Below are positions 25,722-34,975 of a stretch of DNA of 64,000 bases, in pieces. The DNA is from Tychonema litorale BBK16 (GTDB lineage Bacteria; Cyanobacteriota; Cyanobacteriia; Cyanobacteriales; Microcoleaceae). The position numbers and the translations under genes are program-made. The stretch's first letter is position 1, and each line of letters starts with the position of its first letter. The DNA lies in assembly GCF_021648855.1 (NCBI RefSeq), contig NZ_JAKJHX010000006.1, positions 14,682 to 78,681 on the forward strand, read 5' to 3'. The notes below the pieces were generated by a model that was given only the letters and a program-made list of their open reading frames with translations, searched no databases and had not been told where the DNA came from.

Positions 25722-25759
25722 AATGGTACACGTAGATTTGTCTATTAGTGTACCATTTT
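25720..25759. promoter_or_regulatory. Inverted repeat over the tnpA start codon
   Basis: AAAATGGTACAC (25720-25731) and GTGTACCATTTT (25748-25759) form a perfect 12-base inverted repeat with a 16-base spacer. It covers the tnpA TTG start (25721) and leader at the element's left end. By position it could be the TnpA binding site, with autorepression as a consequence. Confidence 0.55.
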
Positions 25760-25775
25760 GTCTATTTATTTGCTA

Positions 25776-26324
25776 CCTAGGTGCTAGCTCACCAGCCAGA
25801 AGTCATCCGACTCAAGGCAATGAGCAGCAAGCTGCCAAAGCGACTACCTTATTGTATCGAATTGTTAAGGAACTTGCGAAAAAATCTTTAAATGCCAGAA
25901 AACCTGTGTTATACTTACTGTTAAGGATTTAAACAATTCCATACATTAAGCTCAGCTAAACCAACAGGTAGCTTTAGAGTATCTGCAAGAGGTTGTTAGA
26001 GCCAACCTTGTTAACCCGATCGCCACCAAAGACTATGGAGAGCTTTTTTGCTTATGGGAGCAAAAAGTTTCCATTAACTAATGGTAGCGCATTGTATGTG
26101 TGCGGTAGCTCAAAGCAGCTAAAGTAGACCACTTTAGGCTGTTAAAGCATCAATAAAGCAGTAAATGATATTTGATAGGGAAAGGTTAACTTTCTCCTAA
26201 CGCTTTATCTAAAAAAGCAGCCTTTAGAGTCAAGGCTTTGTTTTACGTGCTGACTTAATGTAGTAGGTTTTGAACCCGTCCTCCCCCTGTTTCACCTTCT
26301 CTTCCTCGACTGGTGGCTCTAATT
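25776..26324. other. Long non-coding gap without recognised gene
   Basis: About 550 bases between the IS607 element and a small ORF. A frame on the plus strand to 25932 has no plausible start and is not called. I see no tRNA, known riboswitch or long palindrome. Short inverted stretches occur (GCTCAAAGCAGC...GCTGTTAAAGC near 26108-26147), and the segment 26180-26280 is AT-rich. A small RNA or leader for the 26325 ORF is possible but unsupported. Confidence 0.5.
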
Positions 26325-26483
26325 ATGATTTACCGCGATATTCCTCTAATTATTCCCATTCTGGCCACGGGCTATGTAATGACTATTTATCTGCTCCTGA
26401 TCTTGGCCCAACGCAGCGCTAAAATAACTCGACTCAATGGGTGGCGCTTCCCAGAAGCTGAATCCCGAAGCAGCGTCCGCTAA
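26325..26483 (+). CDS. Small single-span membrane protein (52 residues)
   Basis: An ATG at 26325 opens a 52-codon frame ending at TAA 26481-26483. Residues 6-29 (IPLIIPILATGYVMTIYLLLILAQ) form one clear membrane segment, followed by a basic, polar tail (RSAKITRLNGWRFPEAESRSSVR) that should stay in the cytosol. GGTGG at 26312-26316 is a possible ribosome binding site. A strong hairpin lies just after the stop, as expected for a real monocistronic gene. It resembles the small photosynthetic or NDH-complex subunits in size and shape, but I do not recognise the family. Confidence 0.6.
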   Translation: MIYRDIPLIIPILATGYVMTIYLLLILAQRSAKITRLNGWRFPEAESRSSVR

Positions 26484-26505
26484 CTGAATAACTCAACAAT
26501 TCTCA

Positions 26506-26565
26506 ATACTCCATAATCACCCTGTCTCTGTTCTTACCCACGGAGGCAGGGTGATTATTGAGTAT
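26506..26565 (+). terminator. Long hairpin after the 52-residue gene
   Basis: ATACTCCATAATCACCCTG (from 26506) pairs with CAGGGTGATTATTGAGTAT (to 26565) around a loop containing TTCTTACCCACGG. The stem exceeds 20 pairs with one or two mismatches. It begins 22 bases after the stop codon and no T run follows immediately. It could be a terminator or a palindromic repeat. Confidence 0.6.
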
Positions 26566-26684
26566 GATAGACAATCATCACTCAACAGCCACAATTACTC
26601 GGTATTTTTAGAGAACGATATGGTAAAAACAATTTCTAGCAAATACCTCTAAAAGTTGCTGAAAAAAACCAGGAGTTGATCAAA

Positions 26685-28364
26685 GTGAACGAACAATTAA
26701 AAACAGAAGCCAGCGGAAGAACAAATACAGAAGAAAAGTTGAGAATCTTAAACGAAACATTGGTCGAAAAAATTCAGCAACAAACTTTAGAATTAATCGG
26801 CGCTAAAAATCAACTGATAGCAGAAACAAAAGAACGCGCCACAGCAGAAGCCGAATTAAGGAATCTCAAAAAAGAACTCGAACAGCGAGTTCAAAAACGC
26901 ACCGCTCAATTAGCAGCCAACAACGAAGAATTGCAGCAAAAAATTAGCGATCGCCAATTACTCGAAGAAAAATTACACTTTTCCGAAAACAAAGTCCGCG
27001 CGGTTTTTGAAGCGATGAGTGACATCGTACTCGTCCTCGATCGGCAAGGAAATATAGAAGTTTTACCCACAAATGTGGCTGCATTTATTGAGCCAGATTG
27101 CGATATCGTCAGTCTCACAATCGAACATTTTTTTGACGACGATAACCCCGATGATTGGTGGATGTTAATTCAGCAAGTTTTAGAAACTCAGCAAACACTT
27201 AATTTCGACTACAGCTTCACTGTTGGCGATCGCGAATTTTGGTTTTCCGCCTGTATTTCGGTGTTTTCAAAAGATGCCGTCATTTGGGTGGCTCGCAATA
27301 TTAGCGATCGCAAACTAGCCGAGTCAGTATTATCCAAAAGCAATCAAGAACTAGCCAACACCCTTCAAGAGCTGAAGCGTACCCAACAAGAACTGATTCA
27401 ATCCGAAAAAATGGCAGCCCTCGGACAACTAATTGCCGGAGTTGCTCACGAAATCAATTCTCCCCTAGGAGCCATTCGATCCTCAGCGCAGAACATCGCC
27501 GACTTCTGGGCCGAAAATCTCGCTTTGTTGCCAGAATTTTTCCAACAACTCTCCCTAGAACGTCTAGAAGATTTTTTTGCTCTCCTCCACAAGTCCAGCC
27601 AAGAACAAGACACATTATCTAGCAAAGAAAAACGTCAATTAAAAAAAACTATACAGCGTCAATTAGAAGCAGAAAAAATTGATAGTGCCGACAGCCTTGC
27701 CTGTACTTTATTGGATATCGGGATTGGCAATAACATAGAACCTTTTTTGTCTTTACTTAAAGACCCAGAAAACCACAATATATTACAAACTGCTTATCAA
27801 TTTGCTACAGTCCAAAAAAGCACTAAAAATATCACTATTGCGATAGATAGGGCTGCTAAAATCGTCTTTGCTTTAAAAAGCTACGCTCGCTATGACCAAT
27901 CGGGAACTAAGGTAATCACTAATATTACCGACGGCATAGAAACTGTATTAACCCTTTACCACTATCAAATCAAACACGGTGTCGAAATAATGAGAAACTA
28001 TGATATACATCTACCTTCTGTGCTATGCTATCCTGATGAACTCAATCAAGTCTGGACAAATTTGCTTCACAATGCTTTACAAGCGATGGAGAACAAAGGA
28101 GTATTAAAAATTGATGTCAAGCACCAAAAAAATGCAGTATCAGTCAGCATTACCGACAGCGGCAAAGGCATTCCCCCAGAAATTATGCCGAGAATTTTCG
28201 AGCCATTCTTCACCACTAAACCTGCTGGAGAAGGTAGTGGCTTAGGATTGGATATAGTTCAGAAGATTATTGACAAACATCAAGGAAAACTACACGTAGA
28301 AAGCGTACCTGGTAAAACTACATTTACTGTATCTTTGCCCGTTCAAACCACCGATACTAATTAA
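26685..28364 (+). CDS. Soluble PAS histidine kinase
   Basis: A 559-residue kinase without membrane segments. Residues 1-95 are coiled coil ([18 protein letters not shown] to [11 protein letters not shown]), 97-210 a PAS domain, then a second coiled coil. HisKA has the phospho-acceptor His255 in [13 protein letters not shown], and the ATPase domain ends in DSGKGIPP and [11 protein letters not shown]. An unusually long, charged helical insert of about 130 residues lies between HisKA and the ATPase core. The start is GTG at 26685, placed nine bases after AGGAG (26671-26675); the TTG at 26676 is too close to that site. A single-domain response regulator follows 60 bases later and is the likely partner. 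Confidence 0.9.
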   Translation: MNEQLKTEASGRTNTEEKLRILNETLVEKIQQQTLELIGAKNQLIAETKERATAEAELRNLKKELEQRVQKRTAQLAANNEELQQKISDRQLLEEKLHFSENKVRAVFEAMSDIVLVLDRQGNIEVLPTNVAAFIEPDCDIVSLTIEHFFDDDNPDDWWMLIQQVLETQQTLNFDYSFTVGDREFWFSACISVFSKDAVIWVARNISDRKLAESVLSKSNQELANTLQELKRTQQELIQSEKMAALGQLIAGVAHEINSPLGAIRSSAQNIADFWAENLALLPEFFQQLSLERLEDFFALLHKSSQEQDTLSSKEKRQLKKTIQRQLEAEKIDSADSLACTLLDIGIGNNIEPFLSLLKDPENHNILQTAYQFATVQKSTKNITIAIDRAAKIVFALKSYARYDQSGTKVITNITDGIETVLTLYHYQIKHGVEIMRNYDIHLPSVLCYPDELNQVWTNLLHNALQAMENKGVLKIDVKHQKNAVSVSITDSGKGIPPEIMPRIFEPFFTTKPAGEGSGLGLDIVQKIIDKHQGKLHVESVPGKTTFTVSLPVQTTDTN

Positions 28365-28424
28365 GAATTAAAACATTTGCTCACCAGACCACAATTTACA
28401 ATAAATTTAGAAAACTAAAAATTT

Positions 28425-28823
28425 ATGCCCAAACCAGTAATATTGTGTGTTGACGATGAAATGGTTGTTTTAAACAGTTTAAAAATTCAACTAAAAAAAG
28501 AATTCCGCGATAATTATATCTATGAAATAGCCGAAAATGCCGATGAAGCTATGGAAATTATTGATGAAATAGGACAGGAAGAAGATATTGATATTTTGGT
28601 AATAGTATCTGACTGGTTAATGCCCGGTATTAAAGGAGATGAATTTTTGATCAACGTCCACAAAAAATATCCCAAGATTGTGAAAGTCATCCTGACCGGA
28701 CAAGCCGACGAATTGGCAATAGAACGGGTAAAAAAGCAAGCAAACTTGCACCACTGTTTGTATAAGCCTTGGGATGGCAAAGAATTAATAGAAACAATAA
28801 AATCTGGTTTAGCAAAAATATGA
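28425..28823 (+). CDS. Single-domain response regulator
   Basis: A stand-alone receiver of 132 residues with all key residues: acidic pair Asp10/Asp11, phospho-acceptor Asp63 in VSDWLMPGIKGDEF, Thr91 in VILTGQAD and Lys in LYKPW. No output domain is present, so it acts by protein contact or phosphotransfer. It follows the 26685 kinase by 60 bases, and its stop overlaps the ATG of the next hybrid kinase (ATGA-type overlap at 28820-28823). The three genes thus form a probable operon. Its sequence is close to the N-terminal receiver of that hybrid kinase (both use SD-x-LMP-IKGDE and LTGQAD), suggesting duplication. Confidence 0.92.
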   Translation: MPKPVILCVDDEMVVLNSLKIQLKKEFRDNYIYEIAENADEAMEIIDEIGQEEDIDILVIVSDWLMPGIKGDEFLINVHKKYPKIVKVILTGQADELAIERVKKQANLHHCLYKPWDGKELIETIKSGLAKI

Positions 28824-31800
28824 ACAACAAACCTGTGATTATTTGTGTTGATGACGAACCTATAATCCTTGAAAGTTTAAAAATAGAGTTAAAAAAAGCC
28901 CTCGGAGAAGAACATTTATTAGAAACTGCTGAAGGCGGCGAAGATGCTTTGGAGTTGGTGGAGGAACTGCTCGCAGAGGGCAGGGAAATTGTGGCGGTGA
29001 TTTCTGATTATTTGATGCCTAATATCAAAGGGGACGAGTTGCTAAAACAAATCCACCGCATTTCACCGAAAACGATCAAAATCATGCTGACAGGGCAAGC
29101 AGACCTCGAAGCAGTAGCGAATACGATTAAACACGCTAAATTGTACCGCTACATAGCGAAACCTTGGCAACCAGAAGACTTGAAGTTGACCCTAAAAGAA
29201 GCGCTTAACAGCTACTTTATGGAGAAGCAATTGGCTGGACAAAATGCTCAGTTGCAAAAATTAAATCAAGAATTAGAAAATTTAGTAGAAGAACGGACTG
29301 CACAATTACGTTTGTCGGAAGAAAAATTTGCAAAAGCTTTTCGTTCTTCTCCTAACCCGATTACGATCACCAGACTCAAAGACGGCAGACACCTAGAAAT
29401 AAATGAATCATTTTGCCAAACTATAGGTTATTCAGCATCCGAAATCATCGGTCGCACTGCCATTGATTTGAATATTTGGGCCAGTAAAGAAGCTCGCGCT
29501 AAACTATTTGTGATGTTCAATAAAAAACAAATTGTCCGTAACTATGAATTTGATTTTCGCACCAAAAATGGTGAAATTAAAACTGCTTTATTATCGGCAG
29601 AAATTATTGAAATAAATGGCGAATCCTGCGTGATTTCTGTCAGTCAGGATATTAGCGATCGCAAATTAGCAGAAGAAAAACTCCGCGCCTTAGCCACTTC
29701 TCTCGGAGCAGCCCAAAGACTAGCCCACGTAGGCAATTGGGAATGGGATTTATCAACCAACACAACTATTTGGTCAGAAGAATTATCCCGGATTTTTGGT
29801 TTAGATTCAACCCAGTCACCACCAACACTAGCTGAGTTTTCTCAATACGTTCATCCTGATGATCTAGAAAAGTGGCAAACAATGATGAATGCTGCTATTG
29901 CTACCGGGAAATCCTACACATTGGAATATAGAATTTTGCGGCCAGAGTCAACAATTGCTGCTGATAATTGTCCCTCTGAAACTAATGCAGGTAGCTTCAT
30001 TCGCTATATCGAATCCAGAGGAGAACCAGTGGTCAACGACCAAGGGGAAGTGACAAAGATATTCACAACGTTGATGGATATTACTTCTCGTAAGTTGGCA
30101 CAAATAGCACTGGTTGAAAGTGAGGAAAAATATCGCCACTTAGTCGAAACTTCTCAAGATATTATTTGGTCTTGCGATGCCGAAGGACATATTACTTTCG
30201 TTAACCAAGCGGTAAAACAGATTTACGGCTATGAACCGGAAGAAATGCTTGGCTGTTCTTTTAACGATTTTTTAGCAACTGCACAAGGAGAGCATACTTG
30301 GGAACTGGAGCAACGTTTGCTGACCGACAATTATGTGTTTCAATACGAAAGTATAGTTTTAGGAAAAGATGGCAATCTAATTGATGTAAATACAAAGGCG
30401 ATCGCGCATTTAGACTCTGAAGGAAATATCATCGGTGCCACAGGTACTGCCAGTGATATTACGGAGCGAAAACGAGCGGAAATATTTTTACGGCAAGCAA
30501 AAGAAGAAGCGGACAGAGCCAACAAAGCCAAGAGTGAGTTTCTCTCGAATATGAGCCATGAATTGCGTACTCCTCTCAATGCAATTCTGGGTTTTAGTCA
30601 ACTGCTATCTCGCGACGCAAGCTTAAGTTATGACCAACAGCAATACTTGGGTATCATCATCCGTAGTGCGGATCATTTGCTGATTTTGATTAATAATATT
30701 CTGCAAATGTCTAAAATTGAAGTGGGACTGGTGACGGTGAACAAAAGCACTTTTGACTTGCAAAGATTGCTGACAAATACAGAAGAAATGCTGAAAATGC
30801 AGGCACAAAAAAAGGGATTGCAGCTAATTTTTGACTGTGTTCCCAATTTGCCGAAGTATGTAGAAACTGATGAAAGTAAATTGCGCCAGGTTTTGATTAA
30901 TATTATCGGTAATGCGCTTAAGTTTACCTCAGAGGGTGGTGTTACTTTACGGATTAAACATGAGATATTAAACAGCCAGAAGCAAACAAATTTACGGTCT
31001 ATTGAAAATTGCAGTTTGCTATTTGAAGTAGAGGACACTGGAGCGGGAATTCTTCCTGAAGAGATGGACGGTTTGTTTAAACCTTTTGTACAAACAGAAA
31101 GTGGACGAAAAGCGCAAGAAGGAACTGGTTTGGGATTGCCAATTAGCAAACAGTTTGTGCATATAATGGGAGGGGAAATTAGTGTTGTTAGCACTGTTGG
31201 TGAGGGTAGCATTTTTAAGTTTGATATTAAAGTTTCTCTTCCCGATGCAGTGGGAATTCAGATAACTGAAACAGCCCGACGTGTTGTTGGTATTGAGCCT
31301 GGACAACCTGAATACCGAATTTTGGCTGTTGACGATCGCCTGGAAAGTCGTTTGTTGCTAATGAGAATGCTCTCATCGCTGGGTTTTGCTGTCCGTGAAG
31401 CTGAAAATGGCGTTCAGGCGATCGAGGTTTGGTCGAGTTGGGAACCTCATCTGATTTGGATGGATATGCGGATGCCGGTGATGGACGGTTACGAGGCTAC
31501 GAAACGGATTAAAGCTCATTTGAAAGGTCAAGCAACGGTGATTATTGCTCTGACAGCAAGTGCTTTTGATGAGGAGCGATCGGTGATTTTGTCAGCAGGG
31601 TGTGATGATTTTGTCGCAAAGCCTTTTCGAGAGCAAGTGATTCTGGAAAAGATGGCAAAATATCTGGGAGTTCGCTATGTTTACGATCGCGAACCTTCGT
31701 CAAGTTCTCAAGGTAGTCAGTTTTCTTCTGATTTGGGTGCAGGTGAAATTGCTGGAAACATGAGAAGAGGCGATTTACCTTTTATAATCAGTGCTTCGTC

Positions 31801-31996
31801 GTTTACGGTGATGCCTACTGAATGGATTGATGAATTGTATGAGGCGGCTGAGGAAGTGGATAATGATTGGATTTTCCGGCTGATATTGATAATTCCTCCT
31901 ATTCATGCTGATTTCGGCAGTGCGATCGCAGAATTGGTCAACAACTTTCGGTGCGATCGAATTATCGATTTAATTGAAGAGTTGAGAAATAATTAA
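28820..31996 (+). CDS. Hybrid histidine kinase, REC-PASx3-HK-REC
   Basis: A cytosolic protein of 1058 residues. The N-terminal receiver has Asp63 in ISDYLMP. A coiled coil (about 130-165) leads to three PAS domains (about 165-285, 300-425, 435-550). HisKA has His580 in NMSHELRTPL; the ATPase domain has NIIGNALKFT, DTGAGI and GTGLGLP. The C-terminal receiver (about 845-960) has its Asp in WMDMRMPVMDG. The last about 55 residues form a helical tail also seen in three other hybrid kinases of this window. The ATG at 28820 overlaps the preceding regulator's stop; the longer frame to 28769 lies inside that gene. It probably receives and passes phosphate within the same operon. Confidence 0.92.
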   Translation: MNNKPVIICVDDEPIILESLKIELKKALGEEHLLETAEGGEDALELVEELLAEGREIVAVISDYLMPNIKGDELLKQIHRISPKTIKIMLTGQADLEAVANTIKHAKLYRYIAKPWQPEDLKLTLKEALNSYFMEKQLAGQNAQLQKLNQELENLVEERTAQLRLSEEKFAKAFRSSPNPITITRLKDGRHLEINESFCQTIGYSASEIIGRTAIDLNIWASKEARAKLFVMFNKKQIVRNYEFDFRTKNGEIKTALLSAEIIEINGESCVISVSQDISDRKLAEEKLRALATSLGAAQRLAHVGNWEWDLSTNTTIWSEELSRIFGLDSTQSPPTLAEFSQYVHPDDLEKWQTMMNAAIATGKSYTLEYRILRPESTIAADNCPSETNAGSFIRYIESRGEPVVNDQGEVTKIFTTLMDITSRKLAQIALVESEEKYRHLVETSQDIIWSCDAEGHITFVNQAVKQIYGYEPEEMLGCSFNDFLATAQGEHTWELEQRLLTDNYVFQYESIVLGKDGNLIDVNTKAIAHLDSEGNIIGATGTASDITERKRAEIFLRQAKEEADRANKAKSEFLSNMSHELRTPLNAILGFSQLLSRDASLSYDQQQYLGIIIRSADHLLILINNILQMSKIEVGLVTVNKSTFDLQRLLTNTEEMLKMQAQKKGLQLIFDCVPNLPKYVETDESKLRQVLINIIGNALKFTSEGGVTLRIKHEILNSQKQTNLRSIENCSLLFEVEDTGAGILPEEMDGLFKPFVQTESGRKAQEGTGLGLPISKQFVHIMGGEISVVSTVGEGSIFKFDIKVSLPDAVGIQITETARRVVGIEPGQPEYRILAVDDRLESRLLLMRMLSSLGFAVREAENGVQAIEVWSSWEPHLIWMDMRMPVMDGYEATKRIKAHLKGQATVIIALTASAFDEERSVILSAGCDDFVAKPFREQVILEKMAKYLGVRYVYDREPSSSSQGSQFSSDLGAGEIAGNMRRGDLPFIISASSFTVMPTEWIDELYEAAEEVDNDWIFRLILIIPPIHADFGSAIAELVNNFRCDRIIDLIEELRNN

Positions 31997-32026
31997 AATA
32001 TCGATTGACCGGACATAGGCTGTTAC

Positions 32027-32131
32027 GCATTTAAAATGGTATTGTAGGGTGCGTCAGTTTTAAGGCGTTTCCCATGTATAGTCAGTGTTCTAGCTGATGC
32101 ACCCTACGTGGATGGTTAGTGGTTTAAATGC
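32027..32131. repeat. Nested palindromic repeat (TAGGGTGCGTCAG family)
   Basis: The inner arms are GTAGGGTGCGTCAG (32044-32057) and CTGATGCACCCTAC (32094-32107). They are flanked by outer arms GCATTTAAA (32027-32035) and TTTAAATGC (32123-32131). It occupies most of the 230-base gap between two hybrid kinases. Confidence 0.8.
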
Positions 32132-32226
32132 TCCACAGCTTAGCATGGCAACGAGAAAAAAGTGCTATAATTTCAAGTTAATATGTTTTATTTCAGTAAT
32201 TACAAAACAACAAAAGTTAACAATCT

Positions 32227-34167
32227 ATGACTACAAATTATCCAGAAGAGAATAAAGGCAACATATTAATTGTTGACGACACTCCAGAAAATTTGCAAGT
32301 TTTATCAGCCACACTGTGCGATCGCGGATATAAAGTTCGAGGCGTAATTAACGGCAAAATGGCAATTAGAGCTGCGAAATCAGGTTCTCCCGATCTAATT
32401 TTACTCGATATCAGAATGCCGGAAATGAACGGCTATGAGGTCTGTACTCTACTCAAATCGGAACCGCAAACATCAGAAATTCCAGTTATTTTTATTAGCG
32501 CTTTAGATGAAGTTTTAGATAAAGTAAAAGCATTTCAAATTGGTGGGGTAGACTATATCACTAAACCATTCCAGGTAGAAGAAGTTTTAGCAAGAGTAGA
32601 ACATCAACTGACAATCAAAAGACTAGAAAAAGAATTGATTGCTCGGAATATTGAACTCCAACAAGAAATAATAGAACGTAAAAAAGCAGAAGAAGTTGCG
32701 GCTGCTGCTTCTAAAGCAAAAAGTCAATTCGTCGCGAATATGAGCCACGAATTACGTACTCCATTGAACGCGATTCTGGGTTTTACACAAGTTATGAGCC
32801 GCGACTCTTCACTCAGCCACGAAAATATAGAAAACCTCAGAATTATCAACCGTAGCGGTCAACATTTGCTGGAATTAATTAATGATGTTTTAGATTTGTC
32901 GAAAATCGAAGCAGGGATAGTTGCCTTGGATGAAACTAGCTTTGACTTATATCAACTCCTAGATGCTTTGGAAGAGATGTTTCAAATCAAAGCGGAAACT
33001 AAGAATTTGCGACTAAAATTTTCTGTGCAATCCCAGGTGCCTCAATATATTAAAACCGATGAAAAAAAACTGCGTGTGTGCTTAATTAATCTTCTGGGAA
33101 ATTCGCTAAAATTTACGGGAAATGGCGGCAAAATTTTGCTGTATGTAGGTCTGGAAAATGCTTCGCCACTGCCAGCAGAATCAGAAATTGCTTCTAACTC
33201 AACTTCGACTGAGGAATGTTTAATCTCCTTTGAAGTTCAAGATACTGGAGTTGGTATAGCAGTAGCAGAAATTGACACTTTATTTAATGCTTTTGTGCAA
33301 ACAGAAGCTGGTAAAAAAGCTGCTGACGGTACGGGATTGGGTTTGACAATCACCAAAAAGTATGTGCAAATTATGGGTGGAAATATTGAGGTTAGTAGTA
33401 TTGTAGGTGAGGGAACTACTTTTAAATTTCATATTAAAATATCTCCGGCTGCTCCATCTGCGGTAAGTATCACGAGATTGCAGCGGGTGCTGGGGCTAGA
33501 GGCGGAACAGCCAGTTTATCGGATTTTAGCAGTTGATGATAATACTGAAAATCGGCTGTTGATCATGAAAATGCTGCAACCAATTGGCTTTGAAGTCCGA
33601 GAAGCCGAAAACGGGCAAGAAGCAATTGAAATCTGGGAAAGTTGGCAGCCTAATTTAATCTGGATGGATACGCGAATGCCTGTAATGAATGGTTTTGAAG
33701 CGGTGAAGGAAATTAGAGCTAAGGAGAAAAATACTCGATCGCGTACTGTAGTTATTGCTCTGACAGCGAGCATCTTTGAGGAAAGAAAGGGCGAAATTAT
33801 CGCAGCAGGCTGTGACGATTTTGTGCGTAAACCTTTTCTAGAACAAACCATTTTTGAAAAGATTGCTCACTATTTGGGGGTGCGATATATTTATCAAGAG
33901 TTGTCTATACCTTTTACGACGGGGGGGAGGCGTTACTTTATGAGCGAAAAACCAGATTCATTTTTCTTGCCACTGCTAGCAGAGATGCCGAAAAATTGGT
34001 TAGAGGAACTTGACGATGCGGCTAATGATGTTAATGAAGAGTTGGTGATTGAAGTTGTCGATCGCATTTGGGAAAGTCATCCAACTTTAGCGAATGCTTT
34101 AAAGGATTTGCTTGACGATTACCGACTTGACAGAATAGTGAATTTAACTCAATCGGTTTTAGAATAA
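32227..34167 (+). CDS. Hybrid histidine kinase, REC-HK-REC
   Basis: A cytosolic 646-residue kinase without a separate sensor domain. The N-terminal receiver has Asp61 in LLDIRMPEMNG, followed by a coiled coil (about 125-165). HisKA has His174 in NMSHELRTPL. The ATPase domain includes NLLGNSLKFT, DTGVGI and GTGLGLT. The second receiver (about 440-555) has its Asp in WMDTRMPVMNG. A helical tail follows (NWLEELDDAANDVNEEL onward). With a receiver at the N-terminus it is probably controlled by another kinase. Its core is close to those of the 28820 and 60796 kinases, which suggests paralogues produced within this cluster. Confidence 0.92.
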   Translation: MTTNYPEENKGNILIVDDTPENLQVLSATLCDRGYKVRGVINGKMAIRAAKSGSPDLILLDIRMPEMNGYEVCTLLKSEPQTSEIPVIFISALDEVLDKVKAFQIGGVDYITKPFQVEEVLARVEHQLTIKRLEKELIARNIELQQEIIERKKAEEVAAAASKAKSQFVANMSHELRTPLNAILGFTQVMSRDSSLSHENIENLRIINRSGQHLLELINDVLDLSKIEAGIVALDETSFDLYQLLDALEEMFQIKAETKNLRLKFSVQSQVPQYIKTDEKKLRVCLINLLGNSLKFTGNGGKILLYVGLENASPLPAESEIASNSTSTEECLISFEVQDTGVGIAVAEIDTLFNAFVQTEAGKKAADGTGLGLTITKKYVQIMGGNIEVSSIVGEGTTFKFHIKISPAAPSAVSITRLQRVLGLEAEQPVYRILAVDDNTENRLLIMKMLQPIGFEVREAENGQEAIEIWESWQPNLIWMDTRMPVMNGFEAVKEIRAKEKNTRSRTVVIALTASIFEERKGEIIAAGCDDFVRKPFLEQTIFEKIAHYLGVRYIYQELSIPFTTGGRRYFMSEKPDSFFLPLLAEMPKNWLEELDDAANDVNEELVIEVVDRIWESHPTLANALKDLLDDYRLDRIVNLTQSVLE

Positions 34168-34469
34168 GTGGAAAGTTCGACTGTATTCACAGAGTAGAGT
34201 GGTGTATCTAAAGTCTCAAATAGTTTGAGCCTTTACTAATTTTTTAAATATCTTTATATTAGCTTTACAAAATTGCTCAAAAAATGTAGCATATTTACTG
34301 ATGACAAAGTTATATTTCAATTTGGGTGCAAAGTCAATAAATTGTTGTGACACCAAGCCAGAATTATTAGCCCAAATAGTCAAATTATGGCAAAAGATAT
34401 TTGCGGATACTCGGATGTTTTTTTCAAGTCTCATCACCTCATAACACTTGTTTGTAGTGAGTCACAGCC
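34168..34469. other. Gap between kinase and Rcp1-like regulator
   Basis: About 300 AT-rich bases. A 73-codon frame on the minus strand (34216-34437, GTG start with GAGG nearby) has no recognised homology. Its lysine-, asparagine- and phenylalanine-rich composition fits chance translation of AT-rich DNA as well as a gene remnant. No repeat family of this window is present. Confidence 0.4.
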
Positions 34470-34925
34470 GTGAGTCATAAAAATAAAACATTCGTTATTT
34501 TAATGGCAAATGACGATGAAGACACGCGCTTTTTCGTGCAGGAATCACTCCGAGAGATTCCTGTAGCAATTAGGATCGAATTTGTGGAAAATGGGGAGCA
34601 AGTGCTAGACTATTTATACTGTCGCGGTAAATTTGCCGGGGCGAGCCATTGGCATTTCCCCGACCTGATACTTTTAGATCTGAATATGCCTAGGCTTGAT
34701 GGGCGAGAAGCACTAACTTTGATTAGATCTGACCCTGACTTGCAACAGGTACCAGTGGTGATACTTACCACATCGCAAAGCAGGGGTGATATTTTGCTTT
34801 GTTACCGCTTGGGTGCTAATTCTTTCATCTCAAAACCAGTCACTTTTGAGGGATTGGTTGAAGTAATGAAAACTTTGTGTCAGTATTGGTTTAAAGTTGT
34901 TTCGCTCCCGCATGAGGCTTTGTAA
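34470..34925 (+). CDS. Rcp1-type response regulator
   Basis: A 151-residue single receiver of the class that pairs with cyanobacterial phytochrome and related PAS/GAF kinases. Features are the acidic pair (NDDEDTR), the long loop YLYCRGKFAGASHWHFPD between strand 2 and strand 3, Asp70 in LLDLNMPRLDG, Thr in VILTTSQSRGD and Lys in SKPVTFEG. There is no output domain. The start is GTG at 34470; no good ribosome binding site is visible. The receiver-GGDEF gene begins 50 bases downstream, so co-transcription is likely and the regulator may deliver signal to it or to one of the neighbouring kinases. Confidence 0.9.
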   Translation: MSHKNKTFVILMANDDEDTRFFVQESLREIPVAIRIEFVENGEQVLDYLYCRGKFAGASHWHFPDLILLDLNMPRLDGREALTLIRSDPDLQQVPVVILTTSQSRGDILLCYRLGANSFISKPVTFEGLVEVMKTLCQYWFKVVSLPHEAL

Positions 34926-34975
34926 GTGTAGAAGGTCTAAATAGTTTTTGTCAACTCGCTCCAATTGCTATATTT

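Larger units (their letters stand above)
24600..25775 (-). mobile_element. IS607-type insertion sequence with broken tnpB
   Basis: A serine-recombinase tnpA (25074-25721) is followed nine bases later by tnpB remains (24626-25064) in the same direction, the standard IS607 order. The tnpA end carries a palindrome (25720-25759) expected of a recombinase binding site. IS607 elements make no target duplication, so exact ends cannot be set from one copy; the limits given are approximate. With an apparently intact TnpA and a defective TnpB the element may still transpose. Confidence 0.75.

Noticed and set aside
30673-31212. 179-codon minus-strand frame inside the 28820 kinase
   Set aside because: Antisense of the conserved ATPase domain; no own motif.
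34216-34437. 73-codon minus-strand frame in the gap before the Rcp1-like regulator
   Set aside because: AT-rich Lys/Asn/Phe composition, no homology recognised; kept only as a note in the gap entry.
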